Shown here: positions 1-8,686 of the stretch, piece after piece
Layout: each line of letters starts with the position of its first letter
Position numbering within the stretch: position 1 is the first letter of the stretch
DNA from: Devosia limi DSM 17137
GTDB lineage: Bacteria > Pseudomonadota > Alphaproteobacteria > Rhizobiales > Devosiaceae
NCBI RefSeq assembly: GCF_900128975.1
Contig: NZ_FQVC01000001.1
Span: forward strand, 456,479 to 520,478
Direction: 5' to 3'
DNA: 64,000 nt
Translations under genes and position numbers: made by a program
Notes under the pieces: model-generated
What the model was told of the DNA's origin: nothing
Databases searched by the model: none
Seen by the model: only the letters and a program-made list of their open reading frames with translations

Positions 1-82
1 GGCCCTCCCCTCAAGGGGGAGGGGACGCAGACTGAGGGGGCGGTTTTGGGGGAGACCGACGCGGTGCCGCCGCACACACGGC

Positions 83-158
83 GTCACCCCGGCGAAAGCC
101 GGGGCCCAGTTTGGGGATGTGGCAAAGGAAACTGGATCCCGGTTTTCACCGGGATGAC
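83..158. repeat. Dispersed inverted repeat, family A, copy 1
   Basis: This imperfect inverted repeat has arms of about 30 bp. The left arm is GTCACCCCGGCGAAAGCC followed by GGGGCCCAGTTT; the right arm is AAACTGGATCCC followed by a GGGATGAC end. The spacer is about 18 bp. It is nearly identical to the copy at 484-558 and related to copies at 40238-40335 and 50366-50439. Confidence 0.85.
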
Positions 159-280
159 GGCGTTGAGGGCCTGGTTTGGTGACCCCGCCCTCACAAGGGG
201 GAGGGGCCGGCCGACGGATTGATGACGAATTTGCAGTCCTCTCCCTCCCCCTTGAGGGGCTTCCAAGCGGCCCGGAGGGA

Positions 281-305
281 CAAATCGCTCCAGTGGAGCG
301 ATTTG
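281..305. repeat. Perfect 11-bp hairpin
   Basis: CAAATCGCTCC and GGAGCGATTTG form a perfect 11-bp stem around a 3-nt loop (AGT). There is no T-run on either side, so an intrinsic terminator is not supported. It may be another small dispersed palindrome or a protein-binding site. I see no second copy in this window. Confidence 0.6.
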
Positions 306-483
306 AGCGCGGAAGGCCATGAGAGCTATGCTCGAATGGCTGGTCAGGGTGGGGGTTCTGCGCGCTCCACACGCTCCTGCCTCGCGACAACCGCAGCACC
401 CTCATTCCCCACCCCCACCCTAACCCTCCCCCTACAGGGGGAGGGGACGATGACTGAGGGGGCGGCGCATCCGCAAACACGGC

Positions 484-558
484 GTCACCCCGGCGAAAGC
501 CGGGGTCCAGTTTGGGGATGTGGCAAGGAAACTGGATCCCGGCTTTCGCCGGGATGAC
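484..558. repeat. Dispersed inverted repeat, family A, copy 2
   Basis: This is a second copy of the inverted repeat at 83-158, with the same arms and almost the same spacer. Its arms are the better matched of the two, because the right arm reads CCCGGCTTTCGCCGGGATGAC-like without the GGTTTTCACC variation of copy 1. It ends about 40 bp before the smc stop codon and is preceded by the same GGGGGAGGGG module as copy 1. Confidence 0.85.
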
Positions 559-599
559 GGAGGTGGGTGGGGCGAGTGCGGGCAGCAAGCCCGATCCGT

Positions 600-3500
600 C
601 TACACCGCTTCGAGGAATGTCTCCGCCGTCTTGAGATCCACCGAGACCAGTTGGCTGACGCCGCGTTCGGCCATGGTGACGCCGAACAGGCGGTCGACGC
701 GGCTCATGGTGATCGGGTTGTGGGTGATGACCATGAAGCGGGTATTGGTGCGCTGGCGCATGGATTCGAGCAGGTTGCAGAAGCGCTCGACATTGGCATC
801 GTCGAGCGGGGCGTCCACTTCGTCGAGCACGCAGATTGGCGCGGGATTGGTCAGGAACACCGCAAAGATCAGGCTCATCGCGGTCAAAGCCTGCTCGCCA
901 CCGGACAGAAGCGTCATGGTCTGCGGCTTCTTGCCGGGTGGGCGGGCGATGATTTCAAGGCCGGCTTCCAGCGGATCGTCGCTTTCCACGAAGGTCAGCT
1001 CGGCCGTGCCGCCGCCGAACAGCGTGGTGAACAGCTCCTGGAAATGCGCGTTGACCTTGACGAAGGCCTCGTTGAGGCGGGCGCGGCCTTCCTTGTTGAG
1101 TGACTGGATGCCGGTGCGCAGCTTGGCGATGGCTTCGATCAGGTCGTCGCGGTCCTTCACCATGGTATCCAGCTTCTCCTGGACCTCGATGGCTTCCTTT
1201 TCGGCGGAGAGATTGACCCCGCCCAGCCGCTCGCGCTCGGCCTTGAGCCGATCAAGCTTCTGCTCGGTGGCGCCCTCGGCGGGCAGCGCCTCTTCGGGGC
1301 GAATGCCGGAGACTTCCAGGGTCTTGCTGGCGGGGATATCGAGGGTTTCCTCGATCTGCCGCTCGATCTGCATGCGCTGGGCGATGATGCCCTTGAGCCG
1401 TTCGTCGATGCGGGTCAGCTCGATCCGCGCATTGGCAAGCAGGTCACTGGCGGTCTTGAGCGCCTTGTCGGCCTCGCGATAGCCGGTCTGGGCGACATTG
1501 AAGGCATCCGACGCCGCCTTGTGTTCGATCCCGGCAGTCTCGATCTGCTCTTCAAGCGCGGCGCGGCGGGCGGCAAAGCCGTCCGGCGTTTCGTTGACAG
1601 AGGTCAGTTGCGCGGTGACTTCGGCGGTGCGGCTGTCCAGCGTCGCCAGCTGGGTCATGGCGCCATCGCGGCGGCGCTGCCAGCTGGCGCTGTCTTTTTG
1701 CAGCTGGGTCAGGCGGCCCTCGCGCATGCGCGCCGAGGTTTCAAAAGTGCCGAGCTTGAGCCGCGCCTGCTCGGCGCGTTCGCGCAGGCCCGCGAGATGG
1801 ATCTGGCTGTCTTCGGCCAGAACGCTGGTCTCGTCCTCGTCGCCGGCATCGATCATCGCCTCTTCGGCATCGGCGCGAATGGCTTCGGCTTCTTCGAGGC
1901 TGGTGGCGAGGCGGAGGCGCGCCTCCTCAAGCGCGCTCTGGCGCGTGGTCAGATCGCCGATGGCGCGCTGGGCCTTGTCGACATCGGCCTGGGCCGCGCC
2001 GATGGCGTGCTGGGCCGAACGCCAGCCTTCGCGATGTTCGCGTTCGGCCTGGCGGGCGGCATCGAGCGCCGCGGTCAGCGATTCGACATCGCGTTTCCAG
2101 GCATTGCGTTCGCCGCGGGCGCGGGTGATTTCCTCATCGAGTTCGGCGAGGCGATTGCGCTGGGCCAGGCGCTGGGCGGCGGCGCTCGGGGCATCGGCGG
2201 CGGCGATGAACCCGTCCCAGCGCCAGAGCGCTCCGTCCAATGTGACTAGCCGCTGGCCGGGCTTGAGTGCATGCATCAGGCCGGGGCCGTCGACGGCATG
2301 GATCAACCCGATCTGGTCGAGCCGGCGTTTCAGCAGCGCGCTGCCGGTGACGTAACGCGACAAGGGTTCGGCAGCCTGGGGCAGGGCGGCGTCATCTGTG
2401 TGATCGACCGGCACCGACCAATGCATCGGGGCGCCGGCATCGGAAGAGGCTTCGAGATCGTCGCCCAAAGCGGCGCCGAGCGCGGTTTCGTAGCCGGGGG
2501 CGACCTTGAGTTCGTCGACAATGGCCGGCCAGAGGCTGGCGCCGACATTGAGCATCTTGCCCAATGTGGCGGCTTCGGACTCGATGCGCGTCAGCGCCGC
2601 TTCGATTTCCTGGAGGCGCGGGCGGGCGGCGTCGAGCCGGTCCTGCGCATTGGCGGTCGCCTCTTCGGCAGACATGGCCAGCTCTTCGGCTTCGGCGGCG
2701 GCGGCTTGCGCGGCTTCGAGGCCGGCACGCTTGAGACTGAGGGTCTCGTCGGCATCGAGGCTGGCCGCGACAGTCCGGGCTTCCTGCTCGACACTGGCGA
2801 TTTCCTGGCCGAGGCGGGCAATGCGGGCGGCGGCATCCTGGGCACTGCGCTGGGCCTGGGCGCGGCGGGCGCGCACCTGGGCCAGCGCATCGGCGGCGGC
2901 GCGGGCTTCGATTTCGGCTGTTGCCACGGCGGCGCGAGCCAGGTCGGCCTCGCCACGGGCGCGATCGAAATCGGTCTGGGCGGCTTCCCCCTCGACAAAC
3001 AGGCGCTCTTCTTCCTCTTCATAGGCAGCCAGGGTGATTTCGCTTTCGGCCACCAATTCGCGTTCGCGTTCGCCATCGGCGGCCAGCTGGCGGATGCGGT
3101 CTTCCAGCTCGGCGCGGCGCTGGTTGTTGCGGCGTGATTCTTCGGCCAGCTGTTCGGCCAGGATCGTGTAGCGCTGCAAGACGGCGCCGCTCACCGCTTC
3201 GCGGTCGCGCAGCGGCTGCAGGGCGGCATCGGCGGCTTCGAGCTTTTTCTGCGCCTGCAGGTGCAGGTGATTGGCGTCGGCCAGTTCGCGGATCAGGATC
3301 GCCTGCTGCGCCTCGGTTTCCTTTTCGGCGAAGCGGGCGGCGACCCAGCGGATGTGGAACAGCGTCGCTTCGGTGCGGCGGATATCGCCCGAGAGGGTGC
3401 GATAGCGAATGGCGAGGCGGGCCTGGCGCTTGAGGGTTTCGAGCTGGGTTTCGACCTGGCCGATAATATCGTCGACGCGCTCGAGATTGGTCTCGGCCGC

Positions 3501-4055
3501 GCGCAGGCGCAGCTCGGCCTCGTGGCGGCGGGAGTGGAGACCCGAAATCCCGGCGGCTTCTTCGAGCAGGGCGCGACGGGCGGTCGGCTTGGCGGCGATC
3601 AGCTCGCCGATCTGGCCCTGGCGTACCATGGCCGGGGAATGGGCGCCGGTCGAGGCATCGGCAAACAGCAGCTGCACGTCGCGGGCGCGCACTTCCTTGC
3701 CATTAACACGATAGACCGAACCGGCCTCGCGCTCGATGCGGCGGGTGACTTCCAGGATATCGGCATTGTTGAGGGCGGCCGGGGCGGTGCGGTCGGAATT
3801 GTCGAGGACGAGGGTGACTTCGGCCGAGTTACGGCCGGGGCGATTGCCGGAGCCCGAAAAAATCACGTCATCCATGCCCGAAGCGCGCATGGCCTTGTAG
3901 GAGCTTTCGCCCATCACCCAGCGCATGGCTTCGACCAGATTGGACTTGCCGCAGCCATTGGGCCCGACAATGCCGGTCAGTCCCGGCTCCATATAAAGGA
4001 CGGTCTCGTCGGAAAACGACTTGAAGCCATGCAGCTTGAGGCGGGAGAATTTCAT
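600..4055 (-). CDS. smc: Chromosome segregation ATPase SMC
   Basis: This is the core ATPase of the bacterial SMC-ScpAB condensin, which compacts and segregates the chromosome. At 1151 residues it has the usual full length. The N-terminal head carries Walker A GPNGCGKSN (about 31-39). Two very long Ala/Glu/Arg-rich coiled-coil stretches flank a hinge at about 500-650. The C-terminal head has the ABC signature LSGGEQ (about 1050) and Walker B ICVLDE with the DAPLDD segment (about 1074-1085). I chose the ATG that gives MKFSRLKLHGFKSF, the normal SMC start; an upstream frame adds only six residues. A DsbA-like gene, a DUF721 gene and mutY lie upstream, an arrangement I recall as common in alphaproteobacteria. 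The Shine-Dalgarno sequence is weak. Confidence 0.97.
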   Translation of the reverse strand: MKFSRLKLHGFKSFSDETVLYMEPGLTGIVGPNGCGKSNLVEAMRWVMGESSYKAMRASGMDDVIFSGSGNRPGRNSAEVTLVLDNSDRTAPAALNNADILEVTRRIEREAGSVYRVNGKEVRARDVQLLFADASTGAHSPAMVRQGQIGELIAAKPTARRALLEEAAGISGLHSRRHEAELRLRAAETNLERVDDIIGQVETQLETLKRQARLAIRYRTLSGDIRRTEATLFHIRWVAARFAEKETEAQQAILIRELADANHLHLQAQKKLEAADAALQPLRDREAVSGAVLQRYTILAEQLAEESRRNNQRRAELEDRIRQLAADGERERELVAESEITLAAYEEEEERLFVEGEAAQTDFDRARGEADLARAAVATAEIEARAAADALAQVRARRAQAQRSAQDAAARIARLGQEIASVEQEARTVAASLDADETLSLKRAGLEAAQAAAAEAEELAMSAEEATANAQDRLDAARPRLQEIEAALTRIESEAATLGKMLNVGASLWPAIVDELKVAPGYETALGAALGDDLEASSDAGAPMHWSVPVDHTDDAALPQAAEPLSRYVTGSALLKRRLDQIGLIHAVDGPGLMHALKPGQRLVTLDGALWRWDGFIAAADAPSAAAQRLAQRNRLAELDEEITRARGERNAWKRDVESLTAALDAARQAEREHREGWRSAQHAIGAAQADVDKAQRAIGDLTTRQSALEEARLRLATSLEEAEAIRADAEEAMIDAGDEDETSVLAEDSQIHLAGLRERAEQARLKLGTFETSARMREGRLTQLQKDSASWQRRRDGAMTQLATLDSRTAEVTAQLTSVNETPDGFAARRAALEEQIETAGIEHKAASDAFNVAQTGYREADKALKTASDLLANARIELTRIDERLKGIIAQRMQIERQIEETLDIPASKTLEVSGIRPEEALPAEGATEQKLDRLKAERERLGGVNLSAEKEAIEVQEKLDTMVKDRDDLIEAIAKLRTGIQSLNKEGRARLNEAFVKVNAHFQELFTTLFGGGTAELTFVESDDPLEAGLEIIARPPGKKPQTMTLLSGGEQALTAMSLIFAVFLTNPAPICVLDEVDAPLDDANVERFCNLLESMRQRTNTRFMVITHNPITMSRVDRLFGVTMAERGVSQLVSVDLKTAETFLEAV

Positions 4056-4084
4056 GGCGCGGTGCTCACGCACGCAAAGACAAA

Positions 4085-4106
4085 CACCCCGGCGCGAGCC
4101 GGGGTG
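4085..4106 (-). terminator. Hairpin between dsbA-like gene and smc
   Basis: CACCCCGG and CCGGGGTG form a perfect 8-bp stem around a 6-nt loop, 46 bp past the stop codon of the DsbA-like gene on the minus strand. It is followed on that strand by the T-rich stretch TTTGTCTTTG. This could be a weak intrinsic terminator or attenuator before smc. The interrupted T-run leaves it uncertain. Confidence 0.5.
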
Positions 4107-4151
4107 AATGGGGCAGGCTGATACGGCCGGTCCGCAAACCGGACCTGGCTA

Positions 4152-4799
4152 TCAGGAAACCAGCGGGTCGATTTCGGCCGCAAGCTGTTCAAGCGTCTTG
4201 CCCCCAGAGAGCGTCTTGCCATTGATATAGAAGGTGGGTGTACCCTGAAGTCCGAATTCGTTCAGCGCCTGATCGCGCAGGGCTTCCATCCCGGCGAACA
4301 GCTCCTGATTCGTCAAGGCGGCGTCGAAGGTTTCCTGGGTAAAGCCCAGCTGCTTGGCGATCTCAAACAGCGCGTCGCGCGGCGCGGGCGAAGCGCTCCA
4401 TTCCGGCATGGTCTTGAAATAGGTGGTGACGACATTGTGGTAATTGGTCTCGCCGGCGGCTTCCGCCAGCATGAACACCGCCGCATCCAGCACATTGCGC
4501 ACGAAGGGGCGCAGGACGAACTTGACCTTGCCGCTGTCGATATAGTCGGCCTTGAACTGGGGATAGACCTCGTTGTGGAACGTGGCGCAGTGCGGGCAGG
4601 TCGGCGAGGCATATTCGATGACGGTCACTTTCGCCGCTGCATCGCCCAGCATCCGGTCGGCAATGCCGCCGGCCGGGGCCAGGAGCTTGGCCTGATCGAC
4701 CACATCGCCTTCACCGGCAGTCGCAGCACCAATGCCGGAAAGGCTCAGTGCGCTGGCGGCGGCGGCAAGGATAATGGTATCGCGACGGGTAAACTTCAC
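4152..4799 (-). CDS. DsbA-family thioredoxin-fold protein, exported
   Basis: This is an exported thiol-disulfide oxidoreductase, probably acting on periplasmic protein disulfides. The N-terminus (FTRRDTIILAAAASALSL) has a twin arginine followed by a hydrophobic stretch and an Ala-rich cleavage region, so export by Tat or Sec is likely. The redox motif CPHC sits at about 68-71 after VTVIEYASPT, and the cis-Pro region is FGLQGTPTFYING near the C-terminus. At 215 residues it is typical of the DsbA/BdbD group. I chose a GTG start because AGGAG lies 8 nt upstream; the longer frame adds about 30 residues that would disrupt the signal peptide. It is followed by smc on the same strand. Confidence 0.9.
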   Translation of the reverse strand: MKFTRRDTIILAAAASALSLSGIGAATAGEGDVVDQAKLLAPAGGIADRMLGDAAAKVTVIEYASPTCPHCATFHNEVYPQFKADYIDSGKVKFVLRPFVRNVLDAAVFMLAEAAGETNYHNVVTTYFKTMPEWSASPAPRDALFEIAKQLGFTQETFDAALTNQELFAGMEALRDQALNEFGLQGTPTFYINGKTLSGGKTLEQLAAEIDPLVS

Positions 4800-4888
4800 T
4801 TCAGACGCTCCTGGGTTCAATTTGCGCGACACTACACGGGGAGAACGTGTCGGCAAGTAGGCACATGGATCAACAGAGGGTGAACACA

Positions 4889-5410
4889 CTATCCGCCGTT
4901 GTTTTCCGATCTGCTGGAGAGTGCGTGGCCCAATGCCCGCAACGCCTCCCGCAGCCCCTCATCTTCGACCCCTTCGACCGAGGCCCCGACCTTTGCAATC
5001 GTGCTCTGGCTCGGTTGACGCTGTTTTTGCCCCTTATCGCCTGAATGGGGGATGAATGGCTCGATCGACAGGCGAATCTGGCCCACCAGCACATAACCGA
5101 AATAGCGATTGACCGCCGCAGCAATGGCCGGCCCCTCGTGGGAAATAGCCATGGCATGGCCGGGCACGCAGCGCAGATACAGCGTGGCGCCCTCGGCACT
5201 GCGCTCGCCGCGCGGCCAGGTCAGCTTGTCAGGAATGGCGACGCTATCATAAGGACGCGGCGCCATGGCCGCCCAATGGGTCATGATATCGCGGCTGGCA
5301 AAGCCGCGTTTTTTCAGCATTGGATCAAGCGCGCCCGACAATGCATCGGCCACCGTGACGGCACGATTGCGGCGCTTGGGTTCGGGCGGGGATTTGCTGG
5401 CCTGGCTCAT
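4889..5410 (-). CDS. DUF721 (DciA-like) protein
   Basis: A 173-residue protein with a DUF721 domain (VADALSGALDPMLKKRGFASRDIMTHWAAM, about residues 20-50), followed by a compact domain rich in charged residues. DUF721 includes DciA, the helicase operator that loads DnaB in bacteria lacking DnaC, so a role in replication is plausible but inferred. The alphaproteobacterial branch is divergent. The start is the ATG giving MSQASKSPPEPKRRNR; the frame stays open for 1.2 kb upstream through the antisense of mutY, and that extension is a shadow. It diverges from mutY with an 84-bp gap and precedes the DsbA-like gene on the same strand. Confidence 0.85.
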   Translation of the reverse strand: MSQASKSPPEPKRRNRAVTVADALSGALDPMLKKRGFASRDIMTHWAAMAPRPYDSVAIPDKLTWPRGERSAEGATLYLRCVPGHAMAISHEGPAIAAAVNRYFGYVLVGQIRLSIEPFIPHSGDKGQKQRQPSQSTIAKVGASVEGVEDEGLREALRALGHALSSRSENNGG

Positions 5411-5494
5411 GGGCCATCTTCTAGCACCGGTCGCGCCCGGCAAGAACCCCCGTCCCTCTTGTGGAGAAGGGGCTGCCGGGATTATCCCTCTGGC

Positions 5495-6547
5495 ATGCAC
5501 CTGCCATCTCCTGCCCCCATCGACGCGCCAGCGGTCCTCGACTGGTATGACCACCATGCCCGCAGCCTGCCCTGGCGGGTGCCACCCGCCGAGCGGGCGC
5601 GGGGCGTGGCGCCCGATCCCTATCGGGTCTGGCTCTCCGAGGTGATGCTGCAGCAGACCACCGTGGCGGCGGTGAAGACCTATTTCCTGCGCTTCACCAG
5701 CCTCTGGCCAACGGTGTTCGAGCTGGCGGCAGCGCCGCTCGAGGCGGTGCTGGTGGAATGGGCGGGGCTTGGCTATTACGCGCGCGCCCGCAATCTGCAT
5801 GCCTGTGCGGTGGCGGTGGTGCGCGACCATGGCGGCGTGTTTCCCACCACATCGGCGGGTCTGCAGGCACTGCCCGGAATTGGCGCCTATACCAGCGCTG
5901 CCATTGCGGCGATCTGCTTCGATGAACGGGTCGCCGTACTCGACGGCAATCTCGACCGGGTGCTGGCGCGCTATTTTGCGCTGGCCGTACCGGTGCGCGA
6001 GGCCAAGGAGGAGCTGCGCGCCGCCCTGCAGGCAGCGGTCCCGGCCCGCGCCGGCGATTTTGCCCAGGCGATGATGGACCTGGGCGCCACCATCTGTGCA
6101 CCGCGCACGGCGCTCTGCATGCTGTGCCCGATCCAGCCGGGATGCGCGGCCACGGCAGCGGGCGATCCAACGATCTATCCGGTCAAGCCGGTCAAGGCCG
6201 AGCGGCCGGTGCGCAAGGGCCATGCCTATGTGATGCTGGACAGTGCCGGCGACGTCTATCTGCAGACCCGCCCCGACAAGGGCCTGCTGGCCCAGATGAC
6301 CGAAGTGCCGGGCTCCGACTGGTCTGCGGCGCTGCCCGAGCCCAGTTATCCGGCCCAGGGCGCGTGGCGCCATCGCGGGCAGGTGGTCCATATCTTCACC
6401 CATTTCCGGCTGGAACTGGAAGTTTGGTCGGCCGAAGTGACGCCGGACGGCCTCGATGGCGGCTGGTGGGCCGAGCCAGGGGCGCTGGCGGGCGAGGCCT
6501 TGCCGACGCTGTTTCGCAAGGTGCTGGCCGAGGCGGGGCTGCAATAG
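5495..6547 (+). CDS. mutY: A/G-specific adenine DNA glycosylase MutY
   Basis: This base-excision enzyme removes adenine paired with 8-oxoguanine. At 350 residues it is full length. The catalytic Glu is in LSEVMLQQTT (E49). The helix-hairpin-helix is LQALPGIGAYTSAAI (about 123-137), followed by the catalytic Asp of the GNLDRV segment (D150). Four cysteines in the C-x6-C-x2-C-x5-C pattern (201, 208, 211, 217) bind a 4Fe-4S cluster. The C-terminal part is a NUDIX-like MutT-related domain that recognises 8-oxoG. I chose the ATG giving MHLPSPAPIDAPAVLDWYD; the longer open frame overlaps the divergent DUF721 gene. The next gene starts 76 bp downstream. Confidence 0.96.
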   Translation: MHLPSPAPIDAPAVLDWYDHHARSLPWRVPPAERARGVAPDPYRVWLSEVMLQQTTVAAVKTYFLRFTSLWPTVFELAAAPLEAVLVEWAGLGYYARARNLHACAVAVVRDHGGVFPTTSAGLQALPGIGAYTSAAIAAICFDERVAVLDGNLDRVLARYFALAVPVREAKEELRAALQAAVPARAGDFAQAMMDLGATICAPRTALCMLCPIQPGCAATAAGDPTIYPVKPVKAERPVRKGHAYVMLDSAGDVYLQTRPDKGLLAQMTEVPGSDWSAALPEPSYPAQGAWRHRGQVVHIFTHFRLELEVWSAEVTPDGLDGGWWAEPGALAGEALPTLFRKVLAEAGLQ

Positions 6548-6623
6548 CCAGCTTGCGCCGTTAAGCGCTGGCAATGGTTGCCAAAATCCTGTTTGGTGCG
6601 CCCGGTTTGGACCAGAGACCTTC

Positions 6624-7643
6624 ATGACCTATGCGATTAGCCTGGATCCGGCGCGGATCTATTGTGCCCTGCCGGCCCCGGCCTATTTCAGACGGGAATT
6701 CGAGCGGGTGGGGGCGCGGCCCCCGAAAATCCGCATCCGCTATCGCCAGACCGACAATCCGCCACATGACGTGTTGATCGAGCGGCGCGGAGACGGCTTC
6801 ACCATCGTGCTGGAACAGTCATCCGCGCGGCTGTTCACGCGATTCATGCGCCATAAGGTCTGCGCCTATACCTATTGGCTGAGCCTGTGTGCACCGGCAG
6901 TGACGGGTATCACCGTCAATGCATCGGATGGGGAAGAGGTGTCGCGGGCGCGGTTTTCGCCCTCGGTGCGCTTCCCCCAGCATGTGGCGCTGCCCGATCC
7001 GCATTTTTTCCAGAATCTGGGCTTTGCGCGGGCGCGGGACGCCGGCAGGCAGGCGCCCGACTGGCATGGGCGATCCGACGAAATCGTCTGGCGCGGTGGC
7101 ATGAATGGCACCGGCTGGATGAGCCTGGAGCCGCAGGATGCCGACAATCCGGCCGTGCTGCAGCGCATCCGCATGGTGTTCCGGCTCAAGGGGCTCGATG
7201 GAGTGGATGCCCGCCTGATGGATATGCACCGCAGCGTTGCCCCGTTCACCGCTCTGGCCGATGCCCAGGGACTGCTGGCGGCGCCGTTGCCGGCAACCAC
7301 CTGGCTGGGGCACAAATTCGCCATCGATATCGATGGCTATACCAATACCTGGTCCAACCTGCTGGTGCGCCTGCTCTATGGCTGCTGCGTGCTCAAGGTC
7401 GGCTCGCAATTCGGCTATCGGCAATGGTATTACGATGCCCTGCGTCCCTTCGAACACTATGTGCCGGTCGCGGCGGACATGTCCGATTTCGCCGAAAAGA
7501 TTGACTGGGTGCGCAGTCACCCCGCCGAAGCCGCGGCGATTGCAGCGCGGGGGCAGGCGCTGGCGCAGACGCTGACCTTTGCCAGGGAGGCGCGCCGGGC
7601 GGCGGACCTGATCGAAGCGCATTGGGACCGGACGGAGGTCTAG
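6624..7643 (+). CDS. Glycosyltransferase family 90 (CAP10-like)
   Basis: A 339-residue protein resembling GT90/CAP10 glycosyltransferases. These transfer xylose or glucose from UDP-sugars; in bacteria they are linked to LPS or capsule. Family-like segments are [13 protein letters not shown] (about 153-165), [15 protein letters not shown] (230-244) and the following [14 protein letters not shown] (251-264). It has no signal peptide or membrane span, so it should act in the cytoplasm. It is convergent with a UDP-glucuronate decarboxylase gene; the two stop codons overlap by a few bases. That neighbour makes UDP-xylose, which suggests xylose as donor, but this is inference. The ATG at [13 protein letters not shown] fits; the open frame upstream overlaps mutY. 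Confidence 0.82.
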   Translation: MTYAISLDPARIYCALPAPAYFRREFERVGARPPKIRIRYRQTDNPPHDVLIERRGDGFTIVLEQSSARLFTRFMRHKVCAYTYWLSLCAPAVTGITVNASDGEEVSRARFSPSVRFPQHVALPDPHFFQNLGFARARDAGRQAPDWHGRSDEIVWRGGMNGTGWMSLEPQDADNPAVLQRIRMVFRLKGLDGVDARLMDMHRSVAPFTALADAQGLLAAPLPATTWLGHKFAIDIDGYTNTWSNLLVRLLYGCCVLKVGSQFGYRQWYYDALRPFEHYVPVAADMSDFAEKIDWVRSHPAEAAAIAARGQALAQTLTFAREARRAADLIEAHWDRTEV

Positions 7644-8596
7644 GCTGGTATCGCGGTATCGGCGAGCATGGCCTCGAAATAGGCGATGGTCTGGCGGAGG
7701 CCCGCGTCCAGCTCGACCCGGGGCGACCAGCCGAGGCTGTGCATGGCAAGGCTGATATCGGGGCGGCGCTGGCGCGGGTCGTCGATGGGCAGGGGGCGTT
7801 GCACAAGGCGTGAGCGTGACCGGGTCAGCGCAATGACCTGTGCGGCCAGTTCGCGCATGGTGAATTCCGTCGGATTGCCCAGATTGACCGGACCGGTCAC
7901 CTCGGGGCCGCTGTTCATCAGCATGACCAGGCCATCGAGCAGATCATCGACATAGCAGAACGAGCGGGTCTGCCGGCCATCGCCGTAAAGCGTGATGGCG
8001 TCGCCCTGCAGTGCCTGAACAATGAAATTGGCGACGACGCGGCCATCGGCCGGATGCATGCCGGGGCCATAGGTATTGAAGATGCGCGCCACCTTGATCG
8101 CCACGCCATGCTGGCGGTGGTAATCGAAGAACAGGGTTTCGGCGCTGCGCTTGCCTTCATCATAGCAGGCGCGCGGCCCGATCGGATTGACGTTTCCCCA
8201 ATAGCCTTCCGGCTGCGGATGGATATGGGGATCGCCATAGACTTCGGAGGTCGATGCCTGCAGCACCGGGACGTCGAGGCGCCGGGCCAGATCCAGCATA
8301 TTGATCGCGCCCAGCACGCTGGTCTTGAACGTGGCTATGGGATCGGCCTGGTAATGCACTGGCGAAGCGGGGCAGGCGAGGTTGTAGATCTGGTCGACCG
8401 CCAGTGTCACCGGTTCGCTGACGTCCTGCTGCAGCAGCGTGAAACGGGGGTGACCGAGCAGGTCGGCAATATTGCGTTGCGCGCCAGTGCGGAAATTGTC
8501 GAGACAGACGATTGCATGGCCCTGGGCCAGCAGCTTGCGGCACAGATTTGCGCCGAGGAAGCCAGCGCCGCCGGAAATCAGAATACGTTTAGTCAT
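7640..8596 (-). CDS. UDP-glucuronate decarboxylase (UDP-xylose synthase)
   Basis: An extended short-chain dehydrogenase that converts UDP-glucuronate to UDP-xylose with bound NAD. The Rossmann motif GGAGFLG is at about 9-15 and the catalytic Tyr/Lys are in [12 protein letters not shown] (Y145, K149). Diagnostic UXS segments are [24 protein letters not shown] and YWGNVNPIG, which separate it from UDP-glucose 4-epimerases. The length of 318 residues is normal for soluble bacterial UXS. The start is either this ATG or a GTG two codons upstream. It is the last gene of a probable three-gene minus-strand run (polymerase-like, secreted hydrolase-like, this gene) and ends tail-to-tail over the GT90 gene. 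Confidence 0.9.
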   Translation of the reverse strand: MTKRILISGGAGFLGANLCRKLLAQGHAIVCLDNFRTGAQRNIADLLGHPRFTLLQQDVSEPVTLAVDQIYNLACPASPVHYQADPIATFKTSVLGAINMLDLARRLDVPVLQASTSEVYGDPHIHPQPEGYWGNVNPIGPRACYDEGKRSAETLFFDYHRQHGVAIKVARIFNTYGPGMHPADGRVVANFIVQALQGDAITLYGDGRQTRSFCYVDDLLDGLVMLMNSGPEVTGPVNLGNPTEFTMRELAAQVIALTRSRSRLVQRPLPIDDPRQRRPDISLAMHSLGWSPRVELDAGLRQTIAYFEAMLADTAIPA

Positions 8597-8686
8597 AATC
8601 ACTTAGGCGCGCCCCCACCGCGTGCGGGTGCTTAGCGCCATTCGCGGTGGAGGACAAGGCGGCCACCAGGCTGCGGGCGCCGCCGT

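Larger units (their letters stand above)
1..599. repeat. Gene-free repeat cluster downstream of smc
   Basis: No convincing gene lies here; the short open frames run through repeats and have no recognisable protein features. The stretch is a mosaic of dispersed palindromic elements. Two near-identical modules (about 1-160 and 420-560) each join a GGGGGAGGGG-type element to a long inverted repeat beginning GTCACCCCGGCGAAAGCC and ending GGGATGAC. A further CCTCCCCCTT-type inverted element lies at about 186-260, and a separate perfect hairpin lies at 281-305. Related elements recur elsewhere in the window, always between genes. The cluster follows the stop codon of smc, so it may contain its transcription terminator. 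Confidence 0.8.

Noticed and set aside
219-557. Short plus-strand frame in the left-end repeat cluster
   Set aside because: Its sequence is made of repeat elements and gives a low-complexity product without a ribosome-binding site.
2271-3137. Long plus-strand frames antisense to smc
   Set aside because: They are Gly/Ala-rich shadows of the coiled-coil codons, with no start signal and no family similarity.
4889-6625. Long minus-strand open frame covering the antisense of mutY
   Set aside because: Only the first 173 codons counted from the true ATG (DUF721) show family features; the rest is antisense of a clear mutY and is a shadow of high GC content.
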